From Diaporthe sp. PMI_573 (taxonomy: Eukaryota > Ascomycota > Sordariomycetes > Diaporthales > Diaporthaceae): a stretch of 64,000 nucleotides of DNA. Location: assembly GCA_021399435.1 (NCBI GenBank), contig JAJTUP010000092.1, positions 1-64,000 of the forward strand. The letters are read 5' to 3'. The position numbers and the translations under genes were made by a program. Positions 22,148 through 33,344 of the stretch are shown here, piece after piece. Below the pieces are notes generated by a model. It made no database searches. It had not been told where the DNA came from and saw only the letters and a list, made by a program, of their open reading frames with translations. Position 1 is the stretch's first letter. Each line of letters opens with the position of its first letter.

Positions 22148-23656
22148 TCACTCTTTGTAGTGCTCACTGGTTCGTTGCTCGGCTAGCTGCAGACATTCTG
22201 TCGTCGTGGTTGAATCACGAGGGACGAGCTTGACCTTGAAGTATCTAGGAATAGCCACGAGCACAGTCTTGAGCTGGTTGTAGTCAACGTAGTCAACGTT
22301 GGGTGGCGCCTCATCGCTTGCTACAAACTTGTACGACGACAAGAGTCGTACCAATGCGGCATATAGAAGGCGGGAGGCGATGAATTGACCTGAATATGCG
22401 TGTGAGCCGGTTCCGAAACTGAGATGCTCGAGGCCGTCGACTTCTGTCTCTTGCGGAGGGTCGAGACTCTTCAACCATCGCTCCGGGTCGAATTCGCCCG
22501 CGTTTTCTCCAAAGTGGTCGACATCCACCAATCATTAGCTGTGATTACGGCCAAGTCAACATACCAAGGTTCTTACCGTGATTGCCAGCCTGCGTATTGA
22601 TCAGTATCATGGTCTTCGGGGGGGGGGGGGTTATGGCACCATTCCAGTTGACTTCAGTGACCGTCTTCCGAGGTAGACTCATCGCGCTGACGGTGTAGTA
22701 TCGGCCTGCTTCTTTTACAATGGAATTGATGTATGGGATTTTTTCTCCTCCATGCAGCAGCTGGTCCAAGCATCGCGGATGTCAGGGTAGTGTCGCTTGA
22801 TATCCTCATAAGCACGGTCTTGCCATACTTGACCCTCCTGTGTCGAGAGCGATCCAATGCAGGAGGTCAAAGTACCAGGGATAGTCTCGAATCCACCAGA
22901 AACTAATGAGAGGCAGATAGAGGAAACTTCGACTCCTAAGAACTTTGTCTCCTCATCCTTCAGGATAGCAGCCGAGATACAGGGTTTGTCGGTGCCGGTC
23001 TTAATCATCGCTCGGACCTTGTCAAGAAGATGATTCAGATAAGCATCGCAACGGTTGCGTAGCTCTTTGCTTCGCGCATTCTTCTTGTTGTTTGGCACGT
23101 ATTGTAGGAGTGGGACGTAGTCCTGGTAGTTCTCTGATGCACTTTGCAGGAGCAAAATAGTAGAGCCAACATAGAGAATTTCGCGCAGTAATTCGTCATA
23201 TACCGTGTCCATTCAGATGCCGTAGCAGAGAGTAAGTATCGTATTTAGTGCAAAACGCTAAATATACGGACGGATATCCAGCTCTTCTTCGCCATTTTTG
23301 CTGTCCTTGTATACATCCCGGAGAATACAGTAGCTCTCTAGGTCAAACATGGGCTGATAGTTCCTCATTGCTGGTCTGCCAAGTGCCGTGCCTGCGGCTT
23401 TGCGCTTCTTCTTGCGAGACTCATCCCACGGCGACGAGCTGATGGCGAATCCTTGAGTGCTGCTAATGACTCCGTGAAATGTGTAGAGCTTTAGCCTGTC
23501 GATTACTGTATTTTGATTTCCAAGAAGCATTTTCTTGCAGTCGTCGAAAGAGTTAACCACAACGGCACGGGTATTGCCGAGCTTAATTTGATATGCTGAG
23601 TATTTGTACTGTCGCCACCATTTCTCGCAGACTGAGGCATGATCCTCTCCAAGCAT
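22148..23656 (-). pseudogene. Cytochrome P450, phenylacetate 2-hydroxylase (CYP504)-like
   Basis: The frames match the CYP504 family that 2-hydroxylates phenylacetate in its catabolism. Visible are the N-terminal domain (LGNTRAVVVNSFDDC; SSSPWDESRKKKRKAAGTAL), the I-helix (SLVSGGFETIPGTL), the K-helix EAGR, an FDPERW string and the heme loop FGTGSHAYSG. The heme-ligand cysteine of the loop is tyrosine, so the protein could not bind heme. Two stops near 23.22-23.26 kb (TAG, then TGA) and a frameshift near 22.76 kb break the frame. In the terminal exon (about 22.53 kb) a GTAAGA donor is present but no AG is seen at the expected acceptor. A C-run at 22620-22630 codes in frame for a proline run. 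The stops fit C-to-T decay. Confidence 0.8.
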
Positions 23657-24071
23657 CCAACCCGAGTGCGACTACTTTGGTCACCCAATTGCCCCTCCTC
23701 GTACTGACCAAGGTGGACTTCAGGGACCACCCCTTGCCGCAGCCAAGATGCATCTTCTTCATTTCATCCTCTTGGTCCTCCTTGGCCTCCTCGCTCCCTC
23801 TACCCCTGCTGTGGCAGGACAGATGGTTGGTATGGCTGCCGGAAACGTCGGACAAGACCTCGATCGCACCGTGGGCAACGATCTGGAGGCCGGCCAAGCC
23901 TTCTCAGAGGACCTCCTCTTGACATATGAGCTCAGGTGTGCCCTTGGAGCCGGACAAGACGGAGCCAGCATCTGGAAAGAAGAAGGGCAGTTTCTTGACC
24001 AACGAGTTCTGCCAGCGCTAGTACAAGTATAATGTTGATAGTAAGGAGCTCTGGCATACATACCATTTGCG
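23657..24071. other. Junction region between P450 and transposase remnants
   Basis: No assured gene. The minus strand may extend the P450 N-terminus to about 23750, but it does not match the usual leader. A plus-strand open stretch at 23748-24032 begins with a signal-peptide-like hydrophobic run and has no recognisable family. Confidence 0.3.
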
Positions 24072-24395
24072 CCCGTTCAAAAGATCGCCATCCTCGAGAG
24101 GGAAAATGCGGGCTTCAAAGCTAAAAAGGAAGTCCGAGAGAAGACAACTCGCCGAAGGGCTATACCCAACCCTAACGCGGAATTTACGACTATGTTCGAG
24201 ATAGGCCAGAAAGACTTCACCGTAGAAGCGCTTGAAGAACTCCCACGGCCTCAGAAACGCGGTAAAGTTGCTGCAGTCGAGGTTGAAGTCGAGCCAGAAG
24301 AAGTTGATGATGAAGCATCCGAGGCTGAGGTTGAGCCTCAGAGAACTGGGCGAGGAGGCCGTCAAATTCGACGCCCGGCTGGATACGGTGATTGA
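24072..24395 (+). pseudogene. pogo/Fot-type transposase, C-terminal fragment
   Basis: The frame reads KIAILERENAGFKAKKE, then RRRAIPNPNAEF and an acidic Glu/Val-rich tail ending in RRPAGYGD and TGA. This is the charged coiled-coil plus PNPN-x-x-F signature seen at the end of the transposase at 2539-4295, but the sequence is different, so it is another family member. The DNA-binding and DDE domains are absent. The GGTGGGTGAA repeats beginning 80 bp downstream could be subterminal repeats of the same lost element (inference). Confidence 0.6.
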
Positions 24396-24473
24396 GTGAC
24401 TTCTCACGATTATTTTGATACTATTTGCAGACAAGCATCATCAGAATTCAATTGGTTGTGGCTGTCTATGGCC

Positions 24474-24875
24474 CGAAGGTGGGTGAAGGTGGGTGAAGGT
24501 GGGTGAAGGTGTGGGTGAAGGTGGGTGAAGGTGGGTGGGGCTCGGTGCAAGTGAAGATCGACACGACCAGGTAAGCAGTGAAGGTGGGTGAAGGTGGGTT
24601 GGGCTCGGTGCAAGTGAAGATCGACACTTTCATACCTCAAACCCCCGATTTGTGCATCAATCACGACCAGGTAAGCAGTGAAGGTGGGTGCAAGTGAAGA
24701 GCTGACTAATCTTGGGAGGCAGGGAGGCAGGGAGGCAGTATTTATTTCCCTGCACCGCTAAGTTCAAAACCTCCCTCCCTTGCCTTCAATCCTTCGACAC
24801 TTTCATACCTCCCTTCGACACTTTCACACCTCACACCCCCGATTTGTGCATCAATCACGACCAGGTAAGCAGTCT
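24474..24875. repeat. Composite tandem-repeat tract (GGTGGGTGAA and larger units)
   Basis: A G-rich decamer GGTGGGTGAA is repeated about six times at 24474-24540 and again near 24580-24600. Around it a longer unit containing GGCTCGGTGCAAGTGAAG occurs twice, and the string CACGACCAGGTAAGCAGT occurs three times (near 24565, 24661 and 24856). The last string contains a perfect splice-donor consensus AG/GTAAG. The tract lies directly upstream of the gene at 25112 and may form part of its promoter or 5' leader. Confidence 0.7.
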
Positions 24876-25111
24876 GTCTCCTTGCCGCTGGCAAATCCAA
24901 TGCGCTTTGACCATGGCTCGCTTCTATTTAAGACTTGCAAGTCTTAAAAAGGCATCCCACTGTCAACCATCAACCTCACCGACAACACTCTCTCCCCTCG
25001 TCCTCGTTCGTCCTCGTTCGGTCACAAACAACACAAACAAGCACAGACAAGCACACATCACATCACATCACATCACATCTTCACCAAGGTTAAACCAGAC
25101 GTGCCAACATC

Positions 25112-25584
25112 ATGGGAGTCCTACAGGTCATATTCAGCGTCACTCACCTGACCCCGGAGGCAGCCAGATCACTCGACTTGTTCGGCACGAACAAGACTGA
25201 CAACATGAACAACACTATGTCCATCTTCAGCGGTGAGTGCACACATTTACTTCTTTGTCTTTTGAACCCAAGGGCCTGCTTGACTAACGCAGAGCAATTG
25301 GTTGGCACTACACAGATGACTTCTCCGGCATTCGCGTCCGCTTCGGCAACTGGGTCGTCCAGATTGGAGCCATCCTCTCCGACCACATCGCTATGCACCA
25401 GCTGCTCGTAGCGTTTTCCATCCTCACCATGGGCTTCTGCATGGTACATGCCTTGCGCTCTGTGGCCTTGGCTTCCAGCCCCGTCTTGGTCACCATCATC
25501 GTGTTTGCTGCCATGATCGTGTTGGACTCCATCATCAGAACCGCCATCGTCAGCAGCGACGCTTTGGCTTCTGAGTCTCTCTAG
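25112..25584 (+). CDS. Small membrane protein of unknown function
   Basis: Two exons, 25112-25232 and 25316-25584, encode 129 aa. The 83-bp intron has GTGAGT, a TGACTAAC branch site and an ACAG acceptor, and restores an Asp codon across the junction. The N-terminal 60 residues are soluble (MGVLQVIFSVTHLTPEAA..). Two hydrophobic segments follow: about residues 69-87 (LLVAFSILTMGFCMV) and 93-115 (VLVTIIVFAAMIVLDSII). The C-terminus ends in SESL. Bidirectional reading shows no better gene on the other strand. I do not recognise a family; intact splice sites, a good ATG context and the CT/CA-rich leader with a CACAT repeat support a real gene. Confidence 0.6.
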
Positions 25585-25731
25585 GCTGCAGAAGCAAAGA
25601 GTATGTTTCTTTGCCCCCCACCCACTGCCCTGTTCTCCTGACTAATATTAAAATATGAACTAGCCATGAAACCCTACTGAGGAGCAAATCGAGCACATAC
25701 ACCCCCCCTGTCTCTGGTACCTTTTGAGCAA

Positions 25732-25825
25732 GGCGTTTGGTTGGCATCTCCAGCGAGGCGTTTGGTTGGTTTATTGGGTTTGGTTGGCATCTCAAGCGAG
25801 GCGTTTGGTTGGTTTATTGGTCTGG
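25732..25825. repeat. GGCGTTTGGTTGG minisatellite
   Basis: Three copies of a unit beginning GGCGTTTGGTTGG followed by GCATCTC-AGCGA or TTTATTGG, in direct tandem. No coding role. Confidence 0.7.
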
Positions 25826-26310
25826 TTGATTGATCATGACGGCATGGCACACAGCATTGCAAGGAGTATGGATTTATACTACCCGTAGCAGGTAGGCGGG
25901 CACTAGCCCCTACTGCCACAATTGATGCCAATGTTTCTCGCACCAGTGCTCCTAGATCAGAACTTTTGTGAAGGCAGGTTGCGTTAACTGCAGCTTGATC
26001 CGGCGCCTATCCCCCCCCCCTCAGGGGGCTGAGAGAGAAGAGACTCGCCGCTTGGGTCCTGGCTGGAACTATTGCAAAGTCAACCTAAACTCAGGATCTT
26101 GTCATCACTTTAAAGCAGGAACTAATCGCGTGGCCGATATTGAGATCAGAGCAGATGAATGTCAGAAATGGCAATGTATTCATTCTCTCCCATCAATGTG
26201 CTTACGGACTGAAGCTCAATGGTCTTGGACCGCATTGGTCTGTCCATGCCCCCAGGGCACCACAGCACTAGGTCTATTCGGCCGGCAAAAGATTTGGACC
26301 ATCTTAGGTG

Positions 26311-27341
26311 TCATCTTTCCGCTTTCCCATCTTCTCGTATCAGCTGCCCTCCCGCCTCGACTGACTCCTGGGGGCCAATACCGCGATCAGCCAACAGTGG
26401 GTCAGTTTCACCATCCTCGCGGCCAGTTGAAGACGCTTTCCGCGATCCTCGGTAGAGGACAGGACCATGTGCTGGTAGAAGAAGACAAGATCGAAGAGAA
26501 CGGTGATGTTGCCTAGCACAAACTTGGCACGGGTTCGACGACACGGCTGACCAGTCCCCAGCGCTGGCAGAGTCTAAGAAAAGCTGCGCCAGAGACAGAA
26601 TTCCTCCCGTGAGGTCCAGGCTGAACTGTAAGATGCTCATGCCCACGGTCGACTTGCGTTGGAGGTTCAGCACGGCCTGTAGAGCGTACTTGACAAGAGT
26701 AAGGAAGGACTTGACATTGCCCAGGACGAATATCTGCGGCGGGGGGTAAAATGGGTCAGTCTATAGGCTCAAATGATCAATGCATCAAGTGAACCTGAGA
26801 GCCACAGCTGTGGCTCCATACGCAGATGAAAACGCGCAATTCCCTGAGGCACCATCTCTGACTCACAACATCTAGCCACGACCAGCTCATGGAGTCCGGC
26901 TTCACAAGAACGGCGAGGACCGCCAGCACGATAGCGGCATTGCAGCACCAGAACAAGACCGAGGCCCACGCGGCTAAGTCTCAGACCCTTGATCGGCGTA
27001 AACCTCCAGAGTGCAGGATAGAACTGAGAATAGATAATCGCCGCAAGAATCGCGCCATGGGACGCGTACACGATGTCGTTGAGCTGGACCGTCGGCTCCG
27101 GGTGGCTGGGGTAGCGTCCCGCATACTCGTGTCGTACAGTCGGCCATGAATACAGGGCGATGTTGTAGATGGCATAAGAGGCCATGCCAAGGATGTTGAG
27201 GAAGGCGAAGTCGATGGAAAAGCCCAGCGTCGTCTTGCGGCGGATGTTGAGGATGGGCTGCGGGTAGAACGAGCTGGCCCAGCAGAGCATGTAGCTCCAG
27301 CCCAGAAGGCCGGAGATGACTTGGACCGAGGTTGAGGCCAT
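26311..27341 (-). pseudogene. Cystinosin/ERS1-like PQ-loop transporter with frameshifts
   Basis: Cystinosins export cystine from the lysosome or vacuole with protons. Exon 1 (27341-26867) begins MASTSVQVISGLLGWSYMLC and has the first PQ-loop (SSFYPQPILNIRRKTTLGFS). Exon 2 (26732-26311) holds the second repeat region (VKSFLTLVKYALQAVLNLQR, KSTVGMSI, LDLTGGILSLAQ) and ends near a DPLL string typical of family tails. The 134-bp intron has GTGAGT and CGCAG. A +1 shift near 26963 separates SRVGLG from the in-family frame VLFWCCNAAIVLAVLAVL. In exon 2 a +1 shift near 26545 is restored by a 5-bp GTCCT duplication near 26480, garbling about 20 residues. Either the gene is a pseudogene or the assembly contains errors; I favour decay given its neighbours. 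Confidence 0.75.
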
Positions 27342-29566
27342 CCTGTCTAAAGCCGAGATGTGTTAAAGGTGTGTGTTTGCGAGCGAGTTCGGTCGTCGAT
27401 AAGAATAGAGTCTATCCATGTCCGAGCCGACCAATTCGGATTAGCATCCAGAGACATAACATGCGGAGTTTAAATACATATATGTTTTTGAGAGATGACA
27501 AGCATCGGGAAACACTTCGACAGCTAGTTCAATCAGCTGCCCAGACCACCCGTACATAGCTAGAGGTGATTTGTATCGTCACACCTCTGACCGGCGTTCG
27601 TCGGCGTTGAGAGATACCAGCCGGCAAGTTGTGACGGAGTTCACCGGCGTTCGATGTGCTAACGGGAATAAACGGGAACCTCGTGTCCTGGGCCAAATGG
27701 GTCTAGGTTTCATCACAGCTACGGACATTTTTCTGAGAGCATTGTGATTTAATCATTGAGGATGAGACTCTACGCATTATGTGTTCACGACTGTGTAGAG
27801 ATAGGTGTAGCAAGGTCTTCATAGTCTTTGATATTCAAGTGATCAACAAAAATACATCACTGCGAGACACAGCACTTGAGCGTGTGTTACTCACGTAAGC
27901 GACATCTCGCAATTTCCACCAGATTTAAACGCGTCATCTCACACCCGTAAACCCAATTCTTTCACAACTTGCACTACAAGTGCTTCGACATACTATCAGT
28001 TCAATCTGTGGTGAATGTCAGCTGATACAGACATCAGTGTGGCCCTCTAGAAGACAAGACGCTCATGTGATCCATCAAGCAGTTGAGGCTTTTGTCGCTA
28101 CCCCTTGCAAGTGTCGCTGCACTTGAAAGAAGACGACATGTCGTCCTTTCTTGTATCGCAGCTACATATGGTAGACTGAGACTTGCGTTTGCGGCCGCAA
28201 GTATATGAGATGATGTTGTAACACATGGTCCCGCATATATGGCTTGTGGCATTATGTTGTCGTTAGGTGCCACACGCCTAGTACTCTAGACTAAACCAAG
28301 TGAGTCATTTTTATATGCAATACATCTGCATGTACGATTTCTCACTGGACTCGCATATCGATTCGTTGCGTGTGTCTGTGACTGCCCTCTCCGGTTGGTG
28401 GCCGCTGTGATTGAGGGGGACCTCTCACGCACGGGACGCTGGCCCCGAGAACTGGACATGGTTCTCAAGCGTATATGGCTCTCCGATAACTAAAGACCTC
28501 AATAAAGAACGATTTGGTATTTCTGGTGGCGTAACTGACAGCGAGCGCTCTTATGTCAGGGAAATGGACGGCATGAGGACCCATTTGCGTGTAGTGAACT
28601 GGTGAAAGTTTTTGAGCATAAGTGTAGCGGCCCACCTTTCCCTTCTATCTCCACCCGGCCAGAGCACATTGCGCATGATTACCTACTCATTATTGCTTAC
28701 TGCAGACGCTTTGTGGCTGTATACTATTGGGCTTACGTGCATCAGATACGTTGGCCTAGAGTGGGTACCACTTTCATTTCGGGTCCAGATGCATCGATGT
28801 TTCGTGCCTGGCAAGCCAAATGAATCCCCCGCCCGCCAGGGTTTGTTGCATCTGCTCTCTCCCTCACCCCGAGGTCTTGCTGGTAACATTAATTGTTTAT
28901 GGGCGATAGCAAAATTGGCCCCTTCAATATGTATAATTTTCAACGGAGGCGCTGTCGAAATGCTAGTTTGGGGGGCTATTTCAATTCCTCCCGAGCTGAA
29001 CCAAACCAACACAAGCGCTATGATGCAGCATGCAGTCGCATGGGAGGCTGTCTCGGGTGGTACATTCCAGGTTGGATAATGTGAGAGACCGGACTACATA
29101 TTTGATCGAGATCAGAGAACTGGGCTGGGAAGCTGTGCGTTGTTAGATCTATAAACTTCCCACCATGCTGTGACACAGCCGAGGGATAAAATAATAACCA
29201 GTACTTTTCAAGGAGTGCTGTTCATCATTATGCCTCGTTATATGCCTCTCTGAGCCTTCCGCTCGCATGACATTTTTTGTGTGCGACAGCAGGGTAGCTG
29301 AAATGAAGACATTGCCTGGGAGAAAATGTACAGACTCCTAATAGTCTAGGTACTCACATGTGCCTCAGGTCGGAGATTTCAGTACGACGGAAAAACACTT
29401 CGTGGTGGCAATTTGTGACGAGCTGTCGCACTATGACTTCGGAAACATTCTATACCAACTAAAATTACGGCAGTAGCAACATGCTCAACTAGCTTGCCTA
29501 CCTGTAGACCTCGCCCAGAGCTCCGGTGCTGGGTCATCCGGACACTGCCTCCATTTTTATCGTTCC
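27342..29566. other. Long stretch without recognisable genes
   Basis: Open stretches exist (28034-28273 minus; 28612-29079 plus, 155 codons) but show no conserved motif, signal peptide or splice pattern that I trust. The composition is balanced rather than RIP-like. The first few hundred bases are presumably the promoter of the cystinosin-like gene. Confidence 0.4.
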
Positions 29567-32306
29567 TCATAGAAAAGCATCAAGCAGCTTCATGAGTAGA
29601 GACTTTAGGTCCTGCATGCCTTCTTCGATACTAGCCTGTAATGGTCCCAGCCTTGCGGCGCCAGACTTGATCTCTTGTAGCAACCCGGCGGCATCGGTGC
29701 CCTGTTTAGCCATCAAGGTTCTCTTCAACTGGTCCAATTCCACGCGGAGAAACTCCAGCTTCTCCATCTCCGTCTCGAAGTTAGATCGTAAGTGGCCGAG
29801 CTGCTGCTGTATGGCACGCCCACTCTCCTCAGACTTTGACGCCAGTTCAGTCTCCATGAGATGGAGATCTGATCGAAAGTTAGCCGTGAGATGTGCCTTG
29901 AGCGGCTCGCCAAGACCGGTCAGGTCGAGACGCAGGCCCTCTGCTAATTTGTCGCGCTCGGCATGAAATTGTGCGCGCAGCTCCTCCTTGTATGCCTTCA
30001 AGTCTTCCGTCAGCGTTGTTTTGAGGTCTTCTATGCCCCCTCGCAGGCCTGGCTTTGGTGTCTTGGGAAATCTCGGGTCCAATGGGCTGCCAGGCCGCTT
30101 CGATAAAACAGGGCTTTGACCGAAAGCGTTCCGGGCTGGAGTTGCGACCTTCGTAGCGCGGGTTGTAGCCTGTCTCTGTTGGGGGCTGAAGGTATTGCGA
30201 ATTGTAGATGAAGATGTGGCCACCGGGGCGATGGAAGGCACGTGTGTGCCCGTGGCAGCGGGTGTCATCTCACTCGACCCGCGGCTGGGGGGCTGGGAGG
30301 GAGGTCTTGTCAGAGCGCCTTTTGATGCCGCAACCCCAATCGTGGCAGCGGACCTGTCCGATCTAGCTTCTGGCGGGATCGATACCCCGGTTGGGACCGC
30401 TGTGGGAGAGGTCGATGCTAATAAACCAAATTGCTCATCGAGCATCTCTGGCTCGAAAGGTAGACTTTCGGGTCGTTGTATCTCGCGGAAGAGCTCGCGG
30501 ATGTTTGGGTGACCACCTCTATCGCCAGCCAGCCTTGCTGGGGAGACGATAGGCATCCTCTCAAATTGATCAAGGCGAACCACGTCCATGCCATACTTCC
30601 ATCGCGTTCCCTGACAGAATGTAGAATGGAAAATAAGCTGCTGCCATGGCGTGAGAACAAACTCACTCTCCGCGCCTAGCAGGAGGAGAGACCAGAGCTG
30701 CCAATCAGTCAGCTTGAGTGTCGCAACCACCTTGGGATCAAGAAGTTTGTCTCTATAGTTGCGCCAGAACGAATCCTTCTCGCTCATTTCATTCTGAAGG
30801 CCGTCTATGAGGACGTGCGTCCGTAATGTGTGGAAGGCAACGATGCCGAACAGATGATCGCCGAACAAGTCAGAAGGTAGACATCTCGCACAGCACCCTG
30901 ATCTGTACATCAGATAATTTACGATGCCAATCTGCCACCGTCTGGCTGTATGGAACGCCTTTGATGATCTGGTCTAGCTGTTCATTCACATCATCCAGGC
31001 TGCACACGGTCAGAGCTCGCATGAAGGACAAGAATTGCTGGGCGGACGATTCGGACAAGGCTGGCACTTCCGATCCATCGAAGACATCCACTGAGACATA
31101 GATGTCTGCAAGTGACGTTTCGCTTTCGGCGTCCTGAGCAGCTGTGGACGTTTTTATGCATCTGAGACGTGCTGTGCTGACCTTGCGGAGTCTTTAGACG
31201 CTTTGGAGGAAGAGTGACTGGGTGATGACTTGTTCTTGATAGCTGTGCACCTCGTCCATCCTCCGTACCCAGTGCTGGCACCAGTTCTGGAGAGGCCCGC
31301 TCGGGGAGTGGGAAAGCTTTTCGAGGAGCCAGTGTTCATTGTCCTTTTGTGTCGCCGGAGCTGGTACCAGTGTGTCCACCGCGAGACAGTCCCCCAGGGC
31401 AAGAATGTCCTCCTGTGGTACCTCGGGCTTCACCACAATATTGGAGGTTGCCGCGACTGTGTCGTCCCCGGACGTAGAAGACACACCCGTTACTCCCTGC
31501 ATATGCCCCCTTAGCCTCGTGCTAAGCCTCGGAGTCCCATTTGCACGCACGCGGCCGGCTATGTCTCGGCTGTCGTGCAAGCCCGACCTGGCATCGGACT
31601 GGTTGGTGTCCTCCTCGAGGTGGATGCGGTCTTGAGCCCAGGCCGGGAGGAAAGTTCGGATATCGTTCCTTGCCTGCACAAAGGCTCCACCGAACAGCTG
31701 GGTGTAGTCTACCAGCAGTTCAACTTCGGCGACCCTCTCATCCTGTGGAGCAAAGACCTCGAGGAGGTTCTCGGCCGTGATGCCCCTCCAGAAGCCATGC
31801 TGGACATGTAAGCTGTCGCGCTCCTGTGTCAACATCCAGTCAATCTCCTTTCTCCTGGATCGCGGTGCTGAGGGCGAGGAAGCCGTCGTGCTTGAGATTC
31901 TCGGCCTGATACCTCTGCCATCCCCGCGCGACTGCAGAGGGGTTGTGCAGCCATTCCGTCGTCGACATGGTCGTTGACCTTGACCCCTGGCCTCGCGAGC
32001 CGGCGCTGGCCTCTCCTGTTTCTGGGGCCAGCTCCTTATCTTGATTGCCTGGAGCAATATTATGCACGTGGATGCTTCCGGAATGGTCGGTGCCGTTGTC
32101 CTGGCGGTCTCGCAGATTGTACTTGGCCATGTCGAGAAGACGTTCACGTCGACTTTTATCCCTGCTGTTGGATGTACCAGCCGCGACATGGAGGCAGAAG
32201 ACCAAGGCCTCATTGGCAGCGGAAGAGCAAATGGTACATGCCTGGAAACGTTCTCAGCATTGTCTACGATCCAGCTCGCGTGTCTTGAGCACACGGTCAG
32301 TCTCAC
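29567..32306 (-). pseudogene. Unrecognised large protein with C-terminal coiled coil, decayed
   Basis: Successive minus-strand segments read as one broken gene. An N-terminal part (32205-31840, MAKYNLRDRQDNG to IQEKGD) changes frame near 31850 into a segment containing LLVDYTQLFGGAFVQAR. A TAA near 31195 falls within that frame, which continues (ESETSLADIYVSVDVFDG) to about 30890. A second shift there leads to the 447-codon frame ending at 29567. That last part contains TDWQLWSLLLLGAESEF and LTPWQQLIFHSTF, a Ser/Pro/Thr-rich linker, and about 150 residues of coiled coil (LKAYKEELRAQFHAERDK and following). I do not recognise a family. If intact it would exceed 800 aa. The long preserved frames suggest recent decay. 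Confidence 0.5.
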
Positions 32307-32741
32307 AATACACGTTCCGCTAGGCCTGCAAACTGACCATTATCTGCATTCACATAGACCGACACAGCAGACGAGGCATCCATAATGAATTGCGATCTCG
32401 ACACTGTCTCATATTTGCGGCTTTCGGAGCCTGACGTAATACGTGTGCTAGCAGTGGTCATCAAGCCTTCGATACAGCCAGCCGTCATGGACGAAGAGCA
32501 TGAGCTGGACAGCTGCAAATGTAAAGCATACTATGCCGGACACAGGCGTCTCGATTGGGCGAGGAGCTGCCTCACTGTTAATGTCCGACGACAGTGACTT
32601 CAGCATTAGGTTCAGTCGAGACATTGAAATGGCCTGTGTAGTGTCTACCCATTGGCTATATAGACATCGGCATGCTGCGCCGTCCTCACTGCTCCAAGCG
32701 GAGGCCCTCATCGACGATTGAGCAGCGGTATCAAAAGCAAA

Positions 32742-33339
32742 ATGCGATCGTCCTCTCTCCTGTCCTCCCGTATCGACCCGCCAGCACTTGTTGCTAAACG
32801 AAAGCAACAGAAGCTGTTGATGACAAGACGCAGCAAGCACAAGGCCGCCGTTTTCAGGAAGCTGGATGCGTACGTTCGCGACTGCGATGCAGCTGTCTTC
32901 TGCATGATCAAGCACCCTCACCAGCGCAGACCGTATCTCTACCACTCGCACCCGGACGAGGACTGGGCCGACGTTACGTGGCCAGACATCGTGAGCAAGC
33001 CTCATCCCCCTTGATCTGTTTACGTTCGGCTGATCAAAGCAGAGGGAGTATGGCTATCCACCACCTATCGTCAGGTTGCCGGCGGATACGGAGAAGATCA
33101 TCGAGGTGGATGATCCTGATGACCTCGCTTCCGAGAGTCTCGACTCGCGAGGAACAAACGCCTCGCACCCACCGAGGACAAGCAATCCCCGTCCACCACT
33201 GCCTGCGCGATATTGCCTTCCGCTAGGTGCTACAGACATCGCCCCTCTACCATACATCGTATCCTGCCGCTCGGCAATTCCGCCCCGTCCAGCTCGGCCC
33301 CGAGATCGTAGGGGGGTAGGGGGTTCTTATTGCCGTTGA
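32742..33339 (+). CDS. MADS-box (SRF-type)-like small protein
   Basis: Two exons, 32742-32990 and 33043-33339, give 181 aa; the 52-bp intron (GTGAGC..AAGCAG) is phase 0. Residues about 16-80 resemble the truncated MADS-box proteins found in many filamentous fungi: a basic start (KRKQQKLLMTRRSKHKAAVF), a helix RKLDAYVRDCDAAVFCMI, then the YLYHS.., TWPDI region where the fungal family has Y-x-Y-x-S and WPP. The rest is Pro/Arg-rich and low in complexity (RSAIPPRPARPRDRR). MADS domains bind CArG-type DNA; whether this short form does is unknown. The start is the first ATG of the frame. It lies between two decayed genes, so survival may be recent chance. Confidence 0.5.
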
Positions 33340-33344
33340 TAAGC

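Noticed and set aside
23748..24032. 94-codon plus-strand frame with a signal-peptide-like start
   Set aside because: It lies between and partly over pseudogene remnants; the hydrophobic start is opposite a Lys/Glu-rich antisense frame and no family is recognised. Possible, but unsupported.
28612..29079. 155-codon plus-strand frame in the gene-poor interval
   Set aside because: No motif, no convincing promoter and overlapping open frames on both strands; length alone is not evidence.
32500..33005. Minus-strand frame opposite the MADS-like gene
   Set aside because: The plus strand gives two exons with a clean intron and family-like motifs; the minus-strand frame has none.
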